Shown: piece after piece, positions 16,333-25,900 of the stretch
Layout: every line of letters starts with the position of its first letter
How positions within the stretch are numbered: the first letter of the stretch is position 1
From: Lachnospiraceae bacterium
Lineage (GTDB): Bacteria > Bacillota > Clostridia > Lachnospirales > Lachnospiraceae
NCBI GenBank assembly: GCA_021770785.1
Contig: JAETQH010000011.1
Location: forward strand, 31,065 to 95,064
Reading direction: 5' to 3'
Length of the DNA: 64,000 nucleotides
The notes under the pieces: model-generated
What the model saw: only the letters and a program-made list of their open reading frames with translations
Databases searched by the model: none
What the model was told of the DNA's origin: nothing
Made by a program: the position numbers and the translations under genes

Positions 16333-17252
16333 AATATATCAGCAAGACAACGGAATTTTATATCGAAGAGCCCACCGTGATGTCCTTAGGGAAATTTGAC
16401 GGGATTCACAGGGGGCATGAGCTTTTGATGGAACACCTTTCCGCAAAAAAGGAGGAAGGGCTTTCCGCAGTGATTTTTACCTTTGATATTCCGCCTAGAA
16501 AAAATGTCAGCAACGTAGAGGCGAAGGTGCTTACCACCAATGAGGAAAAAATGCACATTTTTGAACAAATTGGGGTGGACTATTTAGTGGAGTGTCCCTT
16601 CACTGAGGAAATTATGTGCATGGAGCCGGAGGATTTTATCGAAAAAATGGTGCGTCAGCTCCATGTAAAGTGCTTCGTGGTGGGAGAGGATTTTCACTTC
16701 GGACATAACCGCAGGGGCGATTACAAAATGCTGCAGTCCTTAGCGGAAACCTACGGCTATGAGGTTCTCGTCATTGAAAAAATGAAGGAGGACGCCAGAG
16801 ATATCAGCAGCACCTTCGTCCGGGAGGAAGTAGCGGCAGGCAATATCGAAAAGGCAAACCACCTCCTGGGCTACCGCTATTTTGTGACGGGAAAGGTGCT
16901 TCACGGTAACCATATCGGCGGTTCTAAATTAGGCGTTCCCACCATCAACCAGATACCGCCGGAGGAAAAACTGCTGCCGCCCTTCGGGGTTTATGTGACG
17001 GAGGTATTCATCGGGGAGCAGAAATACCGGGGAATTACAAATGTGGGCTGCAAACCCACCATTGAGGGAAAAAATCCGGTGGGGGTAGAAACCCATCTCT
17101 TAGACTTTGCAGAGGATGTTTACGGTAAGGTGGTGACGGTGGAATTTTTAAGCAGGGTCCGGGAAGAGCGGAAATTTGCTTCCATCGGGAAACTGAAAGA
17201 GCAGCTCCAGAACGATATCGCATATGGGCGTAATTATTTTCGCACGGTATAA
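16329..17252 (+). CDS. ribF: Bifunctional riboflavin kinase/FAD synthetase
   Basis: 307 residues. The N-terminal half is the FMN adenylyltransferase (SLGKFDGIHRGHELLMEHL, with the HxGH-type loop, and later ISSTFVREEVAAG); the C-terminal half is riboflavin kinase (YFVTGKVLHGNHIGGSKLGV, then PPFGVYVT and NVGCKPTIEG). It converts riboflavin to FMN and FAD in the cytosol. The start overlaps the truB stop by four bases, so it is coupled. It ends the operon; the next gene has its own promoter. Confidence 0.96.
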   Translation: MKYISKTTEFYIEEPTVMSLGKFDGIHRGHELLMEHLSAKKEEGLSAVIFTFDIPPRKNVSNVEAKVLTTNEEKMHIFEQIGVDYLVECPFTEEIMCMEPEDFIEKMVRQLHVKCFVVGEDFHFGHNRRGDYKMLQSLAETYGYEVLVIEKMKEDARDISSTFVREEVAAGNIEKANHLLGYRYFVTGKVLHGNHIGGSKLGVPTINQIPPEEKLLPPFGVYVTEVFIGEQKYRGITNVGCKPTIEGKNPVGVETHLLDFAEDVYGKVVTVEFLSRVREERKFASIGKLKEQLQNDIAYGRNYFRTV

Positions 17253-17300
17253 CAGGTATAACAGATTTATGTATCTTTCATGAATAATTTCAGTAAAAAT

Positions 17301-17317
17301 GTTACATAAATATTACA
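17301..17317 (-). promoter_or_regulatory. WalR-type box upstream of the NlpC/P60 gene
   Basis: Read on the minus strand the sequence is TGTAAT-N5-TGTAAC (17317-17301), an exact fit to TGTWAH-N5-TGTWAH, the binding site of the essential cell-wall regulator WalR/YycF of Firmicutes. It ends 9 bases before the -35 hexamer of a peptidoglycan hydrolase gene, a class that WalR controls in Bacillus. No walRK pair is in the window. Confidence 0.6.
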
Positions 17318-17325
17318 AAAAAATG

Positions 17326-17354
17326 TTGACATTGTAAAAGATGGTTGTTATACT
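17326..17354 (+). promoter_or_regulatory. Strong sigma-A promoter of the NlpC/P60 gene
   Basis: TTGACA (17326-17331), 17-base spacer, TATACT (17349-17354). The -35 is perfect and the -10 differs from consensus at one base. Confidence 0.85.
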
Positions 17355-17408
17355 CAAGAAAGTGAAATTGAGATTAGAATTTGTGCGGTAATCATTTGGA
17401 GGGTCAGA

Positions 17409-18554
17409 ATGAAAACAAGAATGGTAAAGGTTGTAAGCCTACTCTTAGCAGGAGCATTTGTTTTTGCGGCAGCATATACACAGAACGGAAAAAGCGCAGC
17501 GACAGGGGATGTAGCTGTGGGCGCCCGTTCGGTGACGGCAGGAGTTTCCTATGTACAGTCACAGCAGATAGAGGAAACGGCAGACTTAGGCGGCAGTGTG
17601 GTGTCAGGCGTGACGGATGTGATGGGAAATTATCTTCTGGAGGCATCGGCTATGACCATTGACGCTGATGTGGTGGAGACGGATACCGTAACCACTGCGG
17701 CGGGACAGGCAGAGGCATTCGGCTATATCAATCTGGGCGTGGCACAGGTGGACGGAAACTTAAATGTCAGAAAAGAGCCGGGGACAGAGGCAGAGGTTGT
17801 AGGCAAGATGCCAAACAACGCAGGCTGTGAGATTATAGAAGAGGACGGCGAATGGACTAAAATCAAATCCGGAAAAGTAGAGGGTTATGTGAAATCCGAA
17901 TACCTTCTTTCCGGAGACGAAGCCCTCACAAAGGCGGCGGAGGTAAAACAGACCATCGCTACCGTAAATACCACCACGTTATATGTGAGAGAAGAGCCTA
18001 ATACCGACTGTAAGATTATCACTTCCATGCCCATCGGAGAGGAACTTGAGGTAGTAGAGACTTTGGAGGGCTGGGTAAAGATTAATGTGGACAGCGACGA
18101 GGGTTATGTTTCTTCTGACTATGTGGATATTTCCGTGGAGCTGCCGAAGGCGCAGACCATGACGGAGGTTCGCTACGGACAGGGCGTTTCTGACGTGAGG
18201 GTCTCTCTGGTACAGTATGCGACCCAGTTTGTAGGAAATCCCTATGTCTGGGGCGGTACAAGCCTGACAAGAGGGGCGGACTGTTCCGGATTTGTCTTAA
18301 GCGTATTTGCCAATTATGGTATTTCCCTGCCGCATTCCTCCAGGGCGCAGGCGAACTGCGGAACAAGGATTTCATCCTCCGAGGCAAGGCCGGGCGATTT
18401 ATTCTTCTATGGAAACGGCAGCAGTATCAACCATGTGGCAATCTACATCGGAAACGGACAGGTGGTTCACGCAAGCTCACCGAAATCCGGCATTAAGATT
18501 TCCGGTGCTTACTACAGAACCCCGGTTAAGGTGGTAAGAATTATCAACAACTAA
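17409..18554 (+). CDS. Secreted SH3-SH3-NlpC/P60 peptidoglycan hydrolase
   Basis: 381 residues. A signal peptide (MKTRMVKVVSLLLAGAFVFA) is followed by ~75 linker residues and two bacterial SH3 domains: ~108-170 (LNVRKEPGTEAEVVGKMP) and ~185-245 (LYVREEPNTDCKIITSMP). The C-terminal NlpC/P60 domain (~265-381) has the catalytic Cys292 in GADCSGF, His342 in INHVAIYIG and a third polar residue around VVHASS. Such enzymes cleave D-Glu-diaminopimelate-type stem peptide bonds during wall remodelling; SH3 domains bind the wall. GGAGGG precedes ATG 17409. The promoter and a WalR-type box lie upstream, consistent with coupling to wall growth. Confidence 0.93.
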   Translation: MKTRMVKVVSLLLAGAFVFAAAYTQNGKSAATGDVAVGARSVTAGVSYVQSQQIEETADLGGSVVSGVTDVMGNYLLEASAMTIDADVVETDTVTTAAGQAEAFGYINLGVAQVDGNLNVRKEPGTEAEVVGKMPNNAGCEIIEEDGEWTKIKSGKVEGYVKSEYLLSGDEALTKAAEVKQTIATVNTTTLYVREEPNTDCKIITSMPIGEELEVVETLEGWVKINVDSDEGYVSSDYVDISVELPKAQTMTEVRYGQGVSDVRVSLVQYATQFVGNPYVWGGTSLTRGADCSGFVLSVFANYGISLPHSSRAQANCGTRISSSEARPGDLFFYGNGSSINHVAIYIGNGQVVHASSPKSGIKISGAYYRTPVKVVRIINN

Positions 18555-18563
18555 AAATAAACA

Positions 18564-18592
18564 TTTACATCTGGAAAGTTTTATGCTAAGAT
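18564..18592 (+). promoter_or_regulatory. Predicted rpsO promoter
   Basis: TTTACA (18564-18569), 17-base spacer, TAAGAT (18587-18592), just after the NlpC/P60 stop codon. It gives a leader of about 115 bases before rpsO. Confidence 0.7.
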
Positions 18593-18598
18593 GTATTA

Positions 18599-18713
18599 GT
18601 ATTAATGAGCCAATATTCGGTAGATGGATACTCCAACCTTTTACTGATTATCTGGCGGTAACAGCCAACGGAATAGTTCCGTAAGGCAAAAGAAACAGAA
18701 GGAGGATTTTTCC
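18599..18713 (+). promoter_or_regulatory. rpsO: Structured rpsO 5' leader, candidate S15 autoregulatory RNA
   Basis: The 115-base leader ends with AGAAGGAGG before the start. It contains a perfect 6-bp hairpin ACGGAA-TAG-TTCCGT (18668-18682) and other short complementary segments upstream (GGTAGATGG and CCAACC among them). Ribosomal protein S15 represses its own mRNA through leader structures in several bacteria, so this position is where such an element is expected; the fold itself was not computed. Confidence 0.4.
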
Positions 18714-18980
18714 ATGATAGCAAAGGAAAAGAAACAGGAAATCATCAAAGAGTATGGCAGAACACCAAACGACACAGGTTCACCGGAGGTTCAGATTGCT
18801 ATTTTAACTGCCCGTATCGAGGAGTTAAACGCACATCTTGCTGAGAACAAAAACGATCATCATTCCAGACGTGGTCTTTTGAAAATGGTAGGACAGAGAC
18901 GTGGTTTGTTAGCATACTTAAAGAAAGTGGATATCGAGAGATATCGTTCTTTGATTGAACGTTTAGGTCTTAGAAAATAA
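18714..18980 (+). CDS. rpsO: 30S ribosomal protein S15
   Basis: 88 residues, normal length. S15 binds 16S rRNA early in platform assembly. The signature is complete: [20 protein letters not shown], then [20 protein letters not shown] and [13 protein letters not shown] at the end. AGAAGGAGG precedes ATG 18714. It has its own promoter and a strong terminator; pnp follows, the same order as in Escherichia coli and many Firmicutes. Confidence 0.98.
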   Translation: MIAKEKKQEIIKEYGRTPNDTGSPEVQIAILTARIEELNAHLAENKNDHHSRRGLLKMVGQRRGLLAYLKKVDIERYRSLIERLGLRK

Positions 18981-19020
18981 GACTGCAAAAACCGGAGGGA
19001 AGGATCTTCTGTCCGGTTAT

Positions 19021-19051
19021 ATAGAGCGGGAGTTCTCCCGCTCTATTTTTT
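19021..19051 (+). terminator. Strong rho-independent terminator after rpsO
   Basis: ATAGAGCGGGAG and CTCCCGCTCTAT are perfect arms (19021-19032, 19035-19046) followed by a run of T to 19051. Confidence 0.93.
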
Positions 19052-19066
19052 AAATGCACATGTCTT

Positions 19067-19143
19067 AGCAAAAGCACATATCCGAGACCACTGAAAAATC
19101 TATGAGAGTTCATGGGTTTTTCAGTAGTTTCGGCGCTTTTGCT
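19067..19143 (+). promoter_or_regulatory. pnp: Long pnp leader hairpin
   Basis: Three co-axial helices: AGCAAAAGC (19067-19075) with GCTTTTGCT (19135-19143), CCGA (19082-19085) with TCGG (19130-19133), and ACTGAAAAA (19090-19098) with TTTTTCAGT (19117-19125), the last extended by partial pairing to a 3-base loop. Long leader stems of this kind in E. coli are cut by RNase III and let PNPase repress itself; whether this one does so is inference. Confidence 0.6.
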
Positions 19144-19200
19144 TAAAACAGTATTTTGCGAAACAGGGCAGAGATGTCCGGAACAAAAAGGAGAGTAAAC

Positions 19201-21294
19201 ATGTATAAAAGTTTTTCAATGGAACTGGCAGGCAGAACGCTGACCGTTGATATTGGCAGAGTATGTGCACAGGCAAACGGAGCAGCTTTATTAAAATACG
19301 GGGAAACCACGGTGTTATCTACCGTAACCGCATCGGACAAGCCCAGAGACGGTATTGATTTCTTCCCTTTAAGCGTAGAGTATGAAGAGAAGATGTACTC
19401 TGTGGGAAAAATTCCCGGCGGATTTAACAAGAGAGAGGGAAAGGCATCCGAGAATGCAATCCTTACCTCCCGCGTCATTGACCGTCCGATGCGTCCGTTG
19501 TTCCCCAAGGATTACCGCAACGATGTCACCATTAATAACATGGTGATGTCCGTGGACCCGGAATGCCGTCCGGAAATCGTTGCCATGATTGGTTCCGCAC
19601 TGGTTACCACAATTTCAGATATTCCTTTCGCAGGTCCATGCACCACCACACAGATGGGTATGGTAAACGGTGAATTTATCGTAAATCCTTCCCAGAAGGA
19701 CTGGGACAAGGGGGATTTACAGCTGACGGTGGCATCCACCGCAGAGAAGGTTATCATGATTGAAGCCGGAGCCAATGAGATTCCGGAGGAGAAGATGATT
19801 GAGGCAATTTACAAGTGCCACGATATTAACCAGACCATTATCGAGTTTGTCAACAAAATCGTTGCAGAGGTTGGCAAACCAAAACATGAATATACCAGCT
19901 GCGCTATTCCGGACGAGATGTTTGCAGCCATCAAAGAGATTGTAACACCGGAGCAGATGGAGGAAGCGGTATTTACCGACGAGAAACAAAAGAGGGAAGA
20001 GAATATCCGCCAGATTACGGAGAAGTTAGAGGAAGCTTTCGCCGAGAAGGAAGAGTGGTTAGCAGTCCTCTCTGAGGCGGTTTACCAGTATCAGAAAAAG
20101 ACTGTCCGCAAGATGATTTTAAAAGACCATAAACGTCCCGACGGACGTGCCATCAACCAGATTCGTCCGTTGGCAGCTGAGGTGGATCTGTTACCGAGAG
20201 TGCACGGCTCTGCCATGTTTACCCGTGGACAGACGCAGATTTGCGACATAGTTACCTTAGCGCCGCTGTCTGAGGTACAGAAGATTGACGGATTAGATGA
20301 GAATGTCACCACCAAGAGATATTTACACCAGTACAATTTCCCGGCATATTCCGTAGGTGAGACAAAGGTTTCCCGTGGACCGGGACGCCGTGAGATTGGT
20401 CATGGAGCTTTGGCAGAGAAAGCCCTGACGGCAGTCCTTCCTTCCGAGGAAGAGTTCCCTTACGCAATCCGTGCAGTATCCGAGACCTTCGAGTCAAACG
20501 GTTCCACTTCCATGGCATCCACCTGTGCCTCCTGTATGGCGCTTATGGCAGCCGGAGTGCCGATTAAATCCATGGTAGCGGGAATTTCCTGCGGTCTTGT
20601 GACGGGAGAGACAGATGATGATTATCTTGTACTTACTGATATTCAGGGCCTAGAGGATTTCTTTGGAGATATGGACTTTAAAGTAACAGGTACCCACAAA
20701 GGTATTACTGCCATCCAGATGGACATCAAGATTCATGGTCTTACCAGACCAATCGTGGAAGAGGCGATTGCAAGAACCAGAGAGGCAAGGATTTATATTA
20801 TGGATGAGGTTATGTCCAAAGCCATTGCGGAGCCGAGAAAAGAAGTGGGAGCCTATGCGCCTAAGATTGTGCAGATACAGATTGACCCAGTGAAGATCGG
20901 GGATGTGGTAGGTCAGAGAGGCAAGACCATCAATGAAATCATTGATCGCACCGGAGTGAAGATTGATATCACGGACGACGGAGCCGTATCTGTCTGCGGA
21001 ACAGATGCAGCCATGATGGATAAGGCAGTGGATATGATTAAGATTATTACCACGGATTTTGAGGAAGGTCAGTGCTTTACCGGTACTGTTGTAAGTATTA
21101 AAGAGTTTGGTGCATTCCTTGAGTTTGCTCCGGGAAAAGAGGGAATGGTTCACATTTCCAAGATTTCCAAAGAGCGTATCAACCGTGTGGAGGATGTGCT
21201 TACCTTAGGAGATAAAGTGAAAGTTGTATGTCTTGGAAAAGATAAAATGGGCAGAATTAGCTTTTCTATGAAAGACGTTCCAACAGAAGGTTGA
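19201..21294 (+). CDS. pnp: Polyribonucleotide nucleotidyltransferase (PNPase)
   Basis: 697 residues, full length. PNPase degrades RNA phosphorolytically from the 3' end and works with RNase helicases. In order: first RNase PH core (from KSFSMELAGRTLTVDIGRVC), helical linker (~215-300), second RNase PH core (KRPDGRAINQIRPLAAEVDL, then GQTQICDIVTLAP, FESNGSTSMASTCASCMALM and the catalytic-loop region MDFKVTGTHKGITAIQMDIK), KH domain (GDVVGQRGKTINEIIDRTGV) and S1 domain (FTGTVVSIKEFGAFLEFAPG). ATG 19201 follows AAAAGGAGAG and matches the family N-terminus; upstream in-frame codons give a non-homologous extension into the leader. Confidence 0.98.
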   Translation: MYKSFSMELAGRTLTVDIGRVCAQANGAALLKYGETTVLSTVTASDKPRDGIDFFPLSVEYEEKMYSVGKIPGGFNKREGKASENAILTSRVIDRPMRPLFPKDYRNDVTINNMVMSVDPECRPEIVAMIGSALVTTISDIPFAGPCTTTQMGMVNGEFIVNPSQKDWDKGDLQLTVASTAEKVIMIEAGANEIPEEKMIEAIYKCHDINQTIIEFVNKIVAEVGKPKHEYTSCAIPDEMFAAIKEIVTPEQMEEAVFTDEKQKREENIRQITEKLEEAFAEKEEWLAVLSEAVYQYQKKTVRKMILKDHKRPDGRAINQIRPLAAEVDLLPRVHGSAMFTRGQTQICDIVTLAPLSEVQKIDGLDENVTTKRYLHQYNFPAYSVGETKVSRGPGRREIGHGALAEKALTAVLPSEEEFPYAIRAVSETFESNGSTSMASTCASCMALMAAGVPIKSMVAGISCGLVTGETDDDYLVLTDIQGLEDFFGDMDFKVTGTHKGITAIQMDIKIHGLTRPIVEEAIARTREARIYIMDEVMSKAIAEPRKEVGAYAPKIVQIQIDPVKIGDVVGQRGKTINEIIDRTGVKIDITDDGAVSVCGTDAAMMDKAVDMIKIITTDFEEGQCFTGTVVSIKEFGAFLEFAPGKEGMVHISKISKERINRVEDVLTLGDKVKVVCLGKDKMGRISFSMKDVPTEG

Positions 21295-21325
21295 AATTAA
21301 AAATTTCAAACTGAAAAAATAGAAG

Positions 21326-21360
21326 AGCTGTTCTCTCTTTTCTAGAGGGGATAGCTTTTC
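21326..21360 (+). terminator. Probable pnp terminator
   Basis: AGCTGTTCTCTC (21326-21337) pairs with GAGGGGATAGCT (21345-21356) with several G:U pairs, followed by TTTTC. The hairpin is weaker than the one after rpsO. Confidence 0.5.
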
Positions 21361-21388
21361 TTGCTAAAAAAAGGAGGTAGGGGACAAT

Positions 21389-22960
21389 ATGCTAGGAAAA
21401 ATCAAAATGGACATTGGAAAGGATGCTATGACAGCCTATATGTACATCATTCCGGGGGGTGAGGTGGAAATTACAGAAAGCTATCTTCGGGAAGAATTAG
21501 AAAAAAGGGGAATAAAGTCAGGAATCAACGAGGAAGTACTGCATGAAATCGTAAATGTGGGCAGCCCGGAAAAGGATTATTTGGTTGCTTCGGGAACTCC
21601 TCCGGTAAAGGGAAGAGACGGGCGTTATGAGCTGTTTTTTGAGCGGAGAGTAGACGAAGGGGCACCCACCATCCGGGCGGACGGTTCCGTGGACTATTCC
21701 CCGGTGATTCACATGGTAAAAAAGGGGGACAAGGTGGCGGAGTATCATCCGCCAATGCAGGGCACCATGGGCTATACGATTTTTGATGCAGTAGTGGCGC
21801 CCGCACCGTCAAAAGAGGGAATACCGTTAAAATGTATCAATGTGGAACGGCGGGGAAATGAATATATCGCCCAGAAGGACGGAAGAATTTCCCTGAAAGG
21901 CAATAAATTAGAGGTAAAGGAATATTTGCTGATAGACGGAAATGCCGGCTATTCTCTGGGAAATATTAATTTTAACGGAGATATTCATATTCAGGGAGAT
22001 ATCCTTACAGATGTGAAGGTTACCGCCGGAGGCAGCATTGAGGTGGACGGTGTTGTGGAAGGGGCGAAAGTGGTGGCAGGAAAGAATATTCTAGTGCGCC
22101 ACGGCATCCACGGAAAAGGAAAAGCCATCATACATGCAGGGAAAAACCTGACTTCAAATTTTGTGGAAGAGGCAAAGGAAGTGCGGGTAGGAAAGGATAT
22201 CCTGGTAGATTACATGATTAATACGGATGCCTCTGCCGGAGGAAAGATTCAGGCGACAGGTAAGACCGGTGCCCTGATCGGAGGCAAAATTCAGGCGGAA
22301 GAAATGATAGATGTAATCCGTATCGGAAACGACAAGGGGGTAAAAACCCAGATTATTATCCGCAGCGATGATCCGGAAAAGAAACAGCAGGGCGGGGTGA
22401 TTGTCAGAGGAAGGGCTTATCCCGGAACCAGCGGTGAAATCTACGGCAGCAAGATGGAGAATATGGCAATGACCTCCGGGGAAATCCATTTCACGGAATA
22501 TGGGGCGGAAAAATGTGAACTCGGTACCTTCCGGCGCAAACGGACAGCAGAACTGAAAAATTCCCGGCAGAAGAATGGGAAGAAGCTGATTCTGTTAGTG
22601 GATGACGATCCGGTGGTATTAAAGACGGAGTATTCGTATCTGTGCAGCGATTATCAGGTGGTGGCGGTAAGCTCTGCCCAGGATGCACTGATATTTTTAA
22701 AGAAAAGGCTGCCGGATTTGATTTTGTTAGATTACATGATGCCGAAGATGAACGGACGCCAGCTTTTAGAGGTCATCCGCAAATCCCAGAATTCCCAGTG
22801 CGCTGCAACTCCGGTATTTTTTGTTACCAGCGTTACCAGCAAAAAAACCAGGGATGAGTGCCTGCAGCTCTATCCCCAGGGCTACCTGATAAAACCTGTG
22901 GGAAAGGAAGAATTACTGGGGATTGTGGAGGGGTTCTTCGCTAAGGATCAGGAATCGTGA
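21389..22960 (+). CDS. FapA (DUF342) polymer-type protein fused to a receiver domain
   Basis: 523 residues. Residues ~1-385 are FapA/DUF342: an N-terminal part (PPVKGRDGRYELFF, the KxGDxxA-like element VKKGDKVAEYHPPMQGTMGY) and a right-handed beta-helix of repeats (NGDIHIQGDILTDVKVTAGG, GGKIQATGKTGALIGGKIQA). Residues 398-523 are a complete response-regulator receiver: acidic cluster at 405-407 (LVDDDP), phospho-acceptor Asp448 in LLDYMMPKMNG, and Lys502 in LIKPVG. FapA proteins localise to membranes or polymers and can regulate partners, but the fusion means phosphorylation could switch the scaffold. The next gene, 12 bases on, is a hybrid kinase with Hpt, the obvious phosphodonor. There is no DNA-binding domain. 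Confidence 0.88.
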   Translation: MLGKIKMDIGKDAMTAYMYIIPGGEVEITESYLREELEKRGIKSGINEEVLHEIVNVGSPEKDYLVASGTPPVKGRDGRYELFFERRVDEGAPTIRADGSVDYSPVIHMVKKGDKVAEYHPPMQGTMGYTIFDAVVAPAPSKEGIPLKCINVERRGNEYIAQKDGRISLKGNKLEVKEYLLIDGNAGYSLGNINFNGDIHIQGDILTDVKVTAGGSIEVDGVVEGAKVVAGKNILVRHGIHGKGKAIIHAGKNLTSNFVEEAKEVRVGKDILVDYMINTDASAGGKIQATGKTGALIGGKIQAEEMIDVIRIGNDKGVKTQIIIRSDDPEKKQQGGVIVRGRAYPGTSGEIYGSKMENMAMTSGEIHFTEYGAEKCELGTFRRKRTAELKNSRQKNGKKLILLVDDDPVVLKTEYSYLCSDYQVVAVSSAQDALIFLKKRLPDLILLDYMMPKMNGRQLLEVIRKSQNSQCAATPVFFVTSVTSKKTRDECLQLYPQGYLIKPVGKEELLGIVEGFFAKDQES

Positions 22961-22972
22961 CGGAGTGAAGCT

Positions 22973-25900
22973 ATGAAAGAGTATCTAAAGAGAAAATGGT
23001 GCAGTATTCTGTATTTTTTGTTTCTTGGGATTACGGTTATCTTTTTAAGCCAGGCGGCAGGCAGCGGAGAAAATTACAGGTATGTCCAATATGACGAGAT
23101 ACCTTTTGATGAGTCATGGGACTATGTTTTTTCTGACGGTACGGCAGGAAAAACAGAGCTTCCGGCACAGCTTGAGGCAGGGGAGTCGAAGAGTCTGGTT
23201 CTGACCAACTATCTGCCGGAAATCCCCGAAGGGACTGTGTTTATCTATCGTTCGAGACACACCAGTGTAAAAATATATGTGGGCGGTGAATTGCGATATG
23301 ACCAGGGAGTAAAAAGCGGGGACGGAAACATTGTGGAGGATACCATATTCCCCCTGCCGGGAAATGTATGGAATGAAGTGGCGCTGTTAGGAGAGGACTC
23401 CGGAAAGGAAATCCGGATTGAGAGCACGGGAATTGTCCAGAATTATTTAGTGGGGCCCGGCAGCATTTATTTAGGGGACCGGGCCAGCTTTTTCCTGAAA
23501 TTAATCTGGGAGAGGAAGGGCACGATTTTAGGGGCGTTTTTGCTTTTGCTGGTGGCTTATATTCTTTTGGTGCTCTGGTTGATTTTGGCAGTGACGACCC
23601 GCTCACACTATCAGAACTGCCTGTGCTTAGCGCTGTTTTCTGCTTCCGTGGCATTGTGGGAATTTACGGAAACCAGATGCCTGCAGTTTTTCTTCCCTAA
23701 TATGAGGATGATGGGATTGCTGGCATATGAGATATTGGCGCTGGCTCCGGTGCCCATTGCGCTGTTTTACGGCTACGAAAAAAGAAAGAGGACAGTGTTC
23801 CTTTCTAAGGTTGCTGCCGGGCTTGCCTTAGCGGTGTGGGTGGTCAATAACATGCTGCACTTTCTGCACATTGTGGACATATCGGAAACGCTGATTGTGA
23901 CACAGATACTCAATATTATAGAAATTCTGTTTATAGGATATATTCAGGTCAGTGACATTATCAGTGACGCAAGGGCGGAGAAGGACAGTATCGAGAGGAG
24001 ATTCTGGTGGATTCCGCTGCTGGGTCTTGGAATTTTTGTGCCGTTGATCCTGATAGAGATGTTCCGTTATGTGTTCCGGATAGGGCAATTCCAGGATGAC
24101 GCCATTCTCACTAACCTTGGAATCATTGTTTATATTATTTCGCTGGCATTCAGCTCCGTTATGAAGCTGGTATCTGATAACATGCGTATCAGTGCGGCAA
24201 ACGAGTCAAAGACCCTGTTTCTTGCCAATATGAGCCATGAAATCCGAACTCCTTTAAATGCAGTGCTGGGCTTTAATGAAATGATACTGCGGGAGGCAGC
24301 GGATGAAAAGGTATTGGAGTATGCGGAGAATATCCGGACTGCCGGGGTATCCCTGCGGGATATTATCAACTCCATTTTGGATTTGACCAAAATCGAGTCC
24401 GGCAAAATGGAGTTGATAGAGGGCGAGTACAGTATGGTACAGCTTTTGGATAATGTCAGTAGCATGGTCAGCGCCTTAGCGGAGGAAAAAGGATTGTCCT
24501 TTGAACTCCAGGTGGACGAACTGCTGCCGGAGTGTTTATGGGGAGATGAACACCATATCCGCCAGGCACTGGTAAATCTTATGACAAATGCGGTCAAATA
24601 CACCCGGGAGGGCGGTGTGACTTTTAAGGTACAACTGGTGAAAAATGCGGACGAAGAGGGAAATTGCAGGATTTTGTTCTCCGTGAAAGATACCGGAATC
24701 GGTATCCGGGAAGAGGACCGGGAGCGTCTCTTTGAAAAATTTGAGCGTCTGGACCATGCAAAAAACCGCAATGTAGAGGGAACCGGACTAGGCATGAGCA
24801 TTGTGGTGGGGCTGCTAGAGGCGATGCACAGTAAGATTGAGATGAAAAGCGTCTACGGTGAAGGGTCTGAATTTTATTTTGTGTTAAAGCAGAAAATTGT
24901 AAGCGCAGCGACCATAGGAAAATATGAGCTGGGCGCTGCCAGAACACTGCCTGAAATCGACAGGGAAACTTACATTGCCCCTGCGGCAAGGATTTTGATT
25001 GTGGATGACGTAGCGCTTAATTTACAGGTGGCGTGCGGTCTGTTAAAAGGCTTGCAGATGCGGATTGACACAGCGGAATCCGGTGCGGAGGCAATCGAGC
25101 TGGTACAGGATAACCGTTATGATGTGATATTGATGGACCACATGATGCCGGGAATGGACGGAATCGAAGCCTCCAAAAGAATTCGTCAGTTAGCGGAGCT
25201 GACCGGAGACTCCTACTATACCGAGGTTCCGATACTGGCGTTGACAGCAAATGCGCTTTCCGGCATGAAGGAGAAGTTCTTAGAGGAAGGACTACAGGAT
25301 TTTATCGGAAAACCGGTGGAGGGCAGGGAGTTAGAGCGCGTACTTCACAAGTGGCTGCCGAAAGAGAAGATTGTGGCAGAGGAACAGGAAAAAGAACAAA
25401 ATACAGAACAGGAATGGGACATCCATATTTCCGGTCTTGACGTGGCAGCTGCAAAGATTTATGCGCCGGAGAAGGAAATGTATGTAAATATGCTCCGGTC
25501 TTACCTGAAGGCAATTCCCGGCACAAAAGCGAACATCGGGCAGTTCACGGCAGAAGAGGACCGGGAGAATTATACCATCACAGTCCACGGGCTTAAGAGT
25601 GCTTCAAAGCTCATCGGGGCCACAGAGATTTCCGAACTGGCAAGGCAGCTGGAAGAGACGGCGAATGCCGGAAATTACCGGGAGGCGTGGGAGCAGACTC
25701 CTAAGCTGTTAGCCTTGTATGAAGACTGTGAGGCGGCGCTTTTAGCATATTTTTCAGGAGAAAAGCAGAAGAAAACCATGGTATTATTGTCGGAACAGGA
25801 AATGCGGATGCTGCTTGCGGGGTTAAAGGAGGCTGCGGAGGAATTTGATATGGAGGCTTTCTTTGATTGGGAAAAACGGATGGAAGACGTAGAGGTGGAG

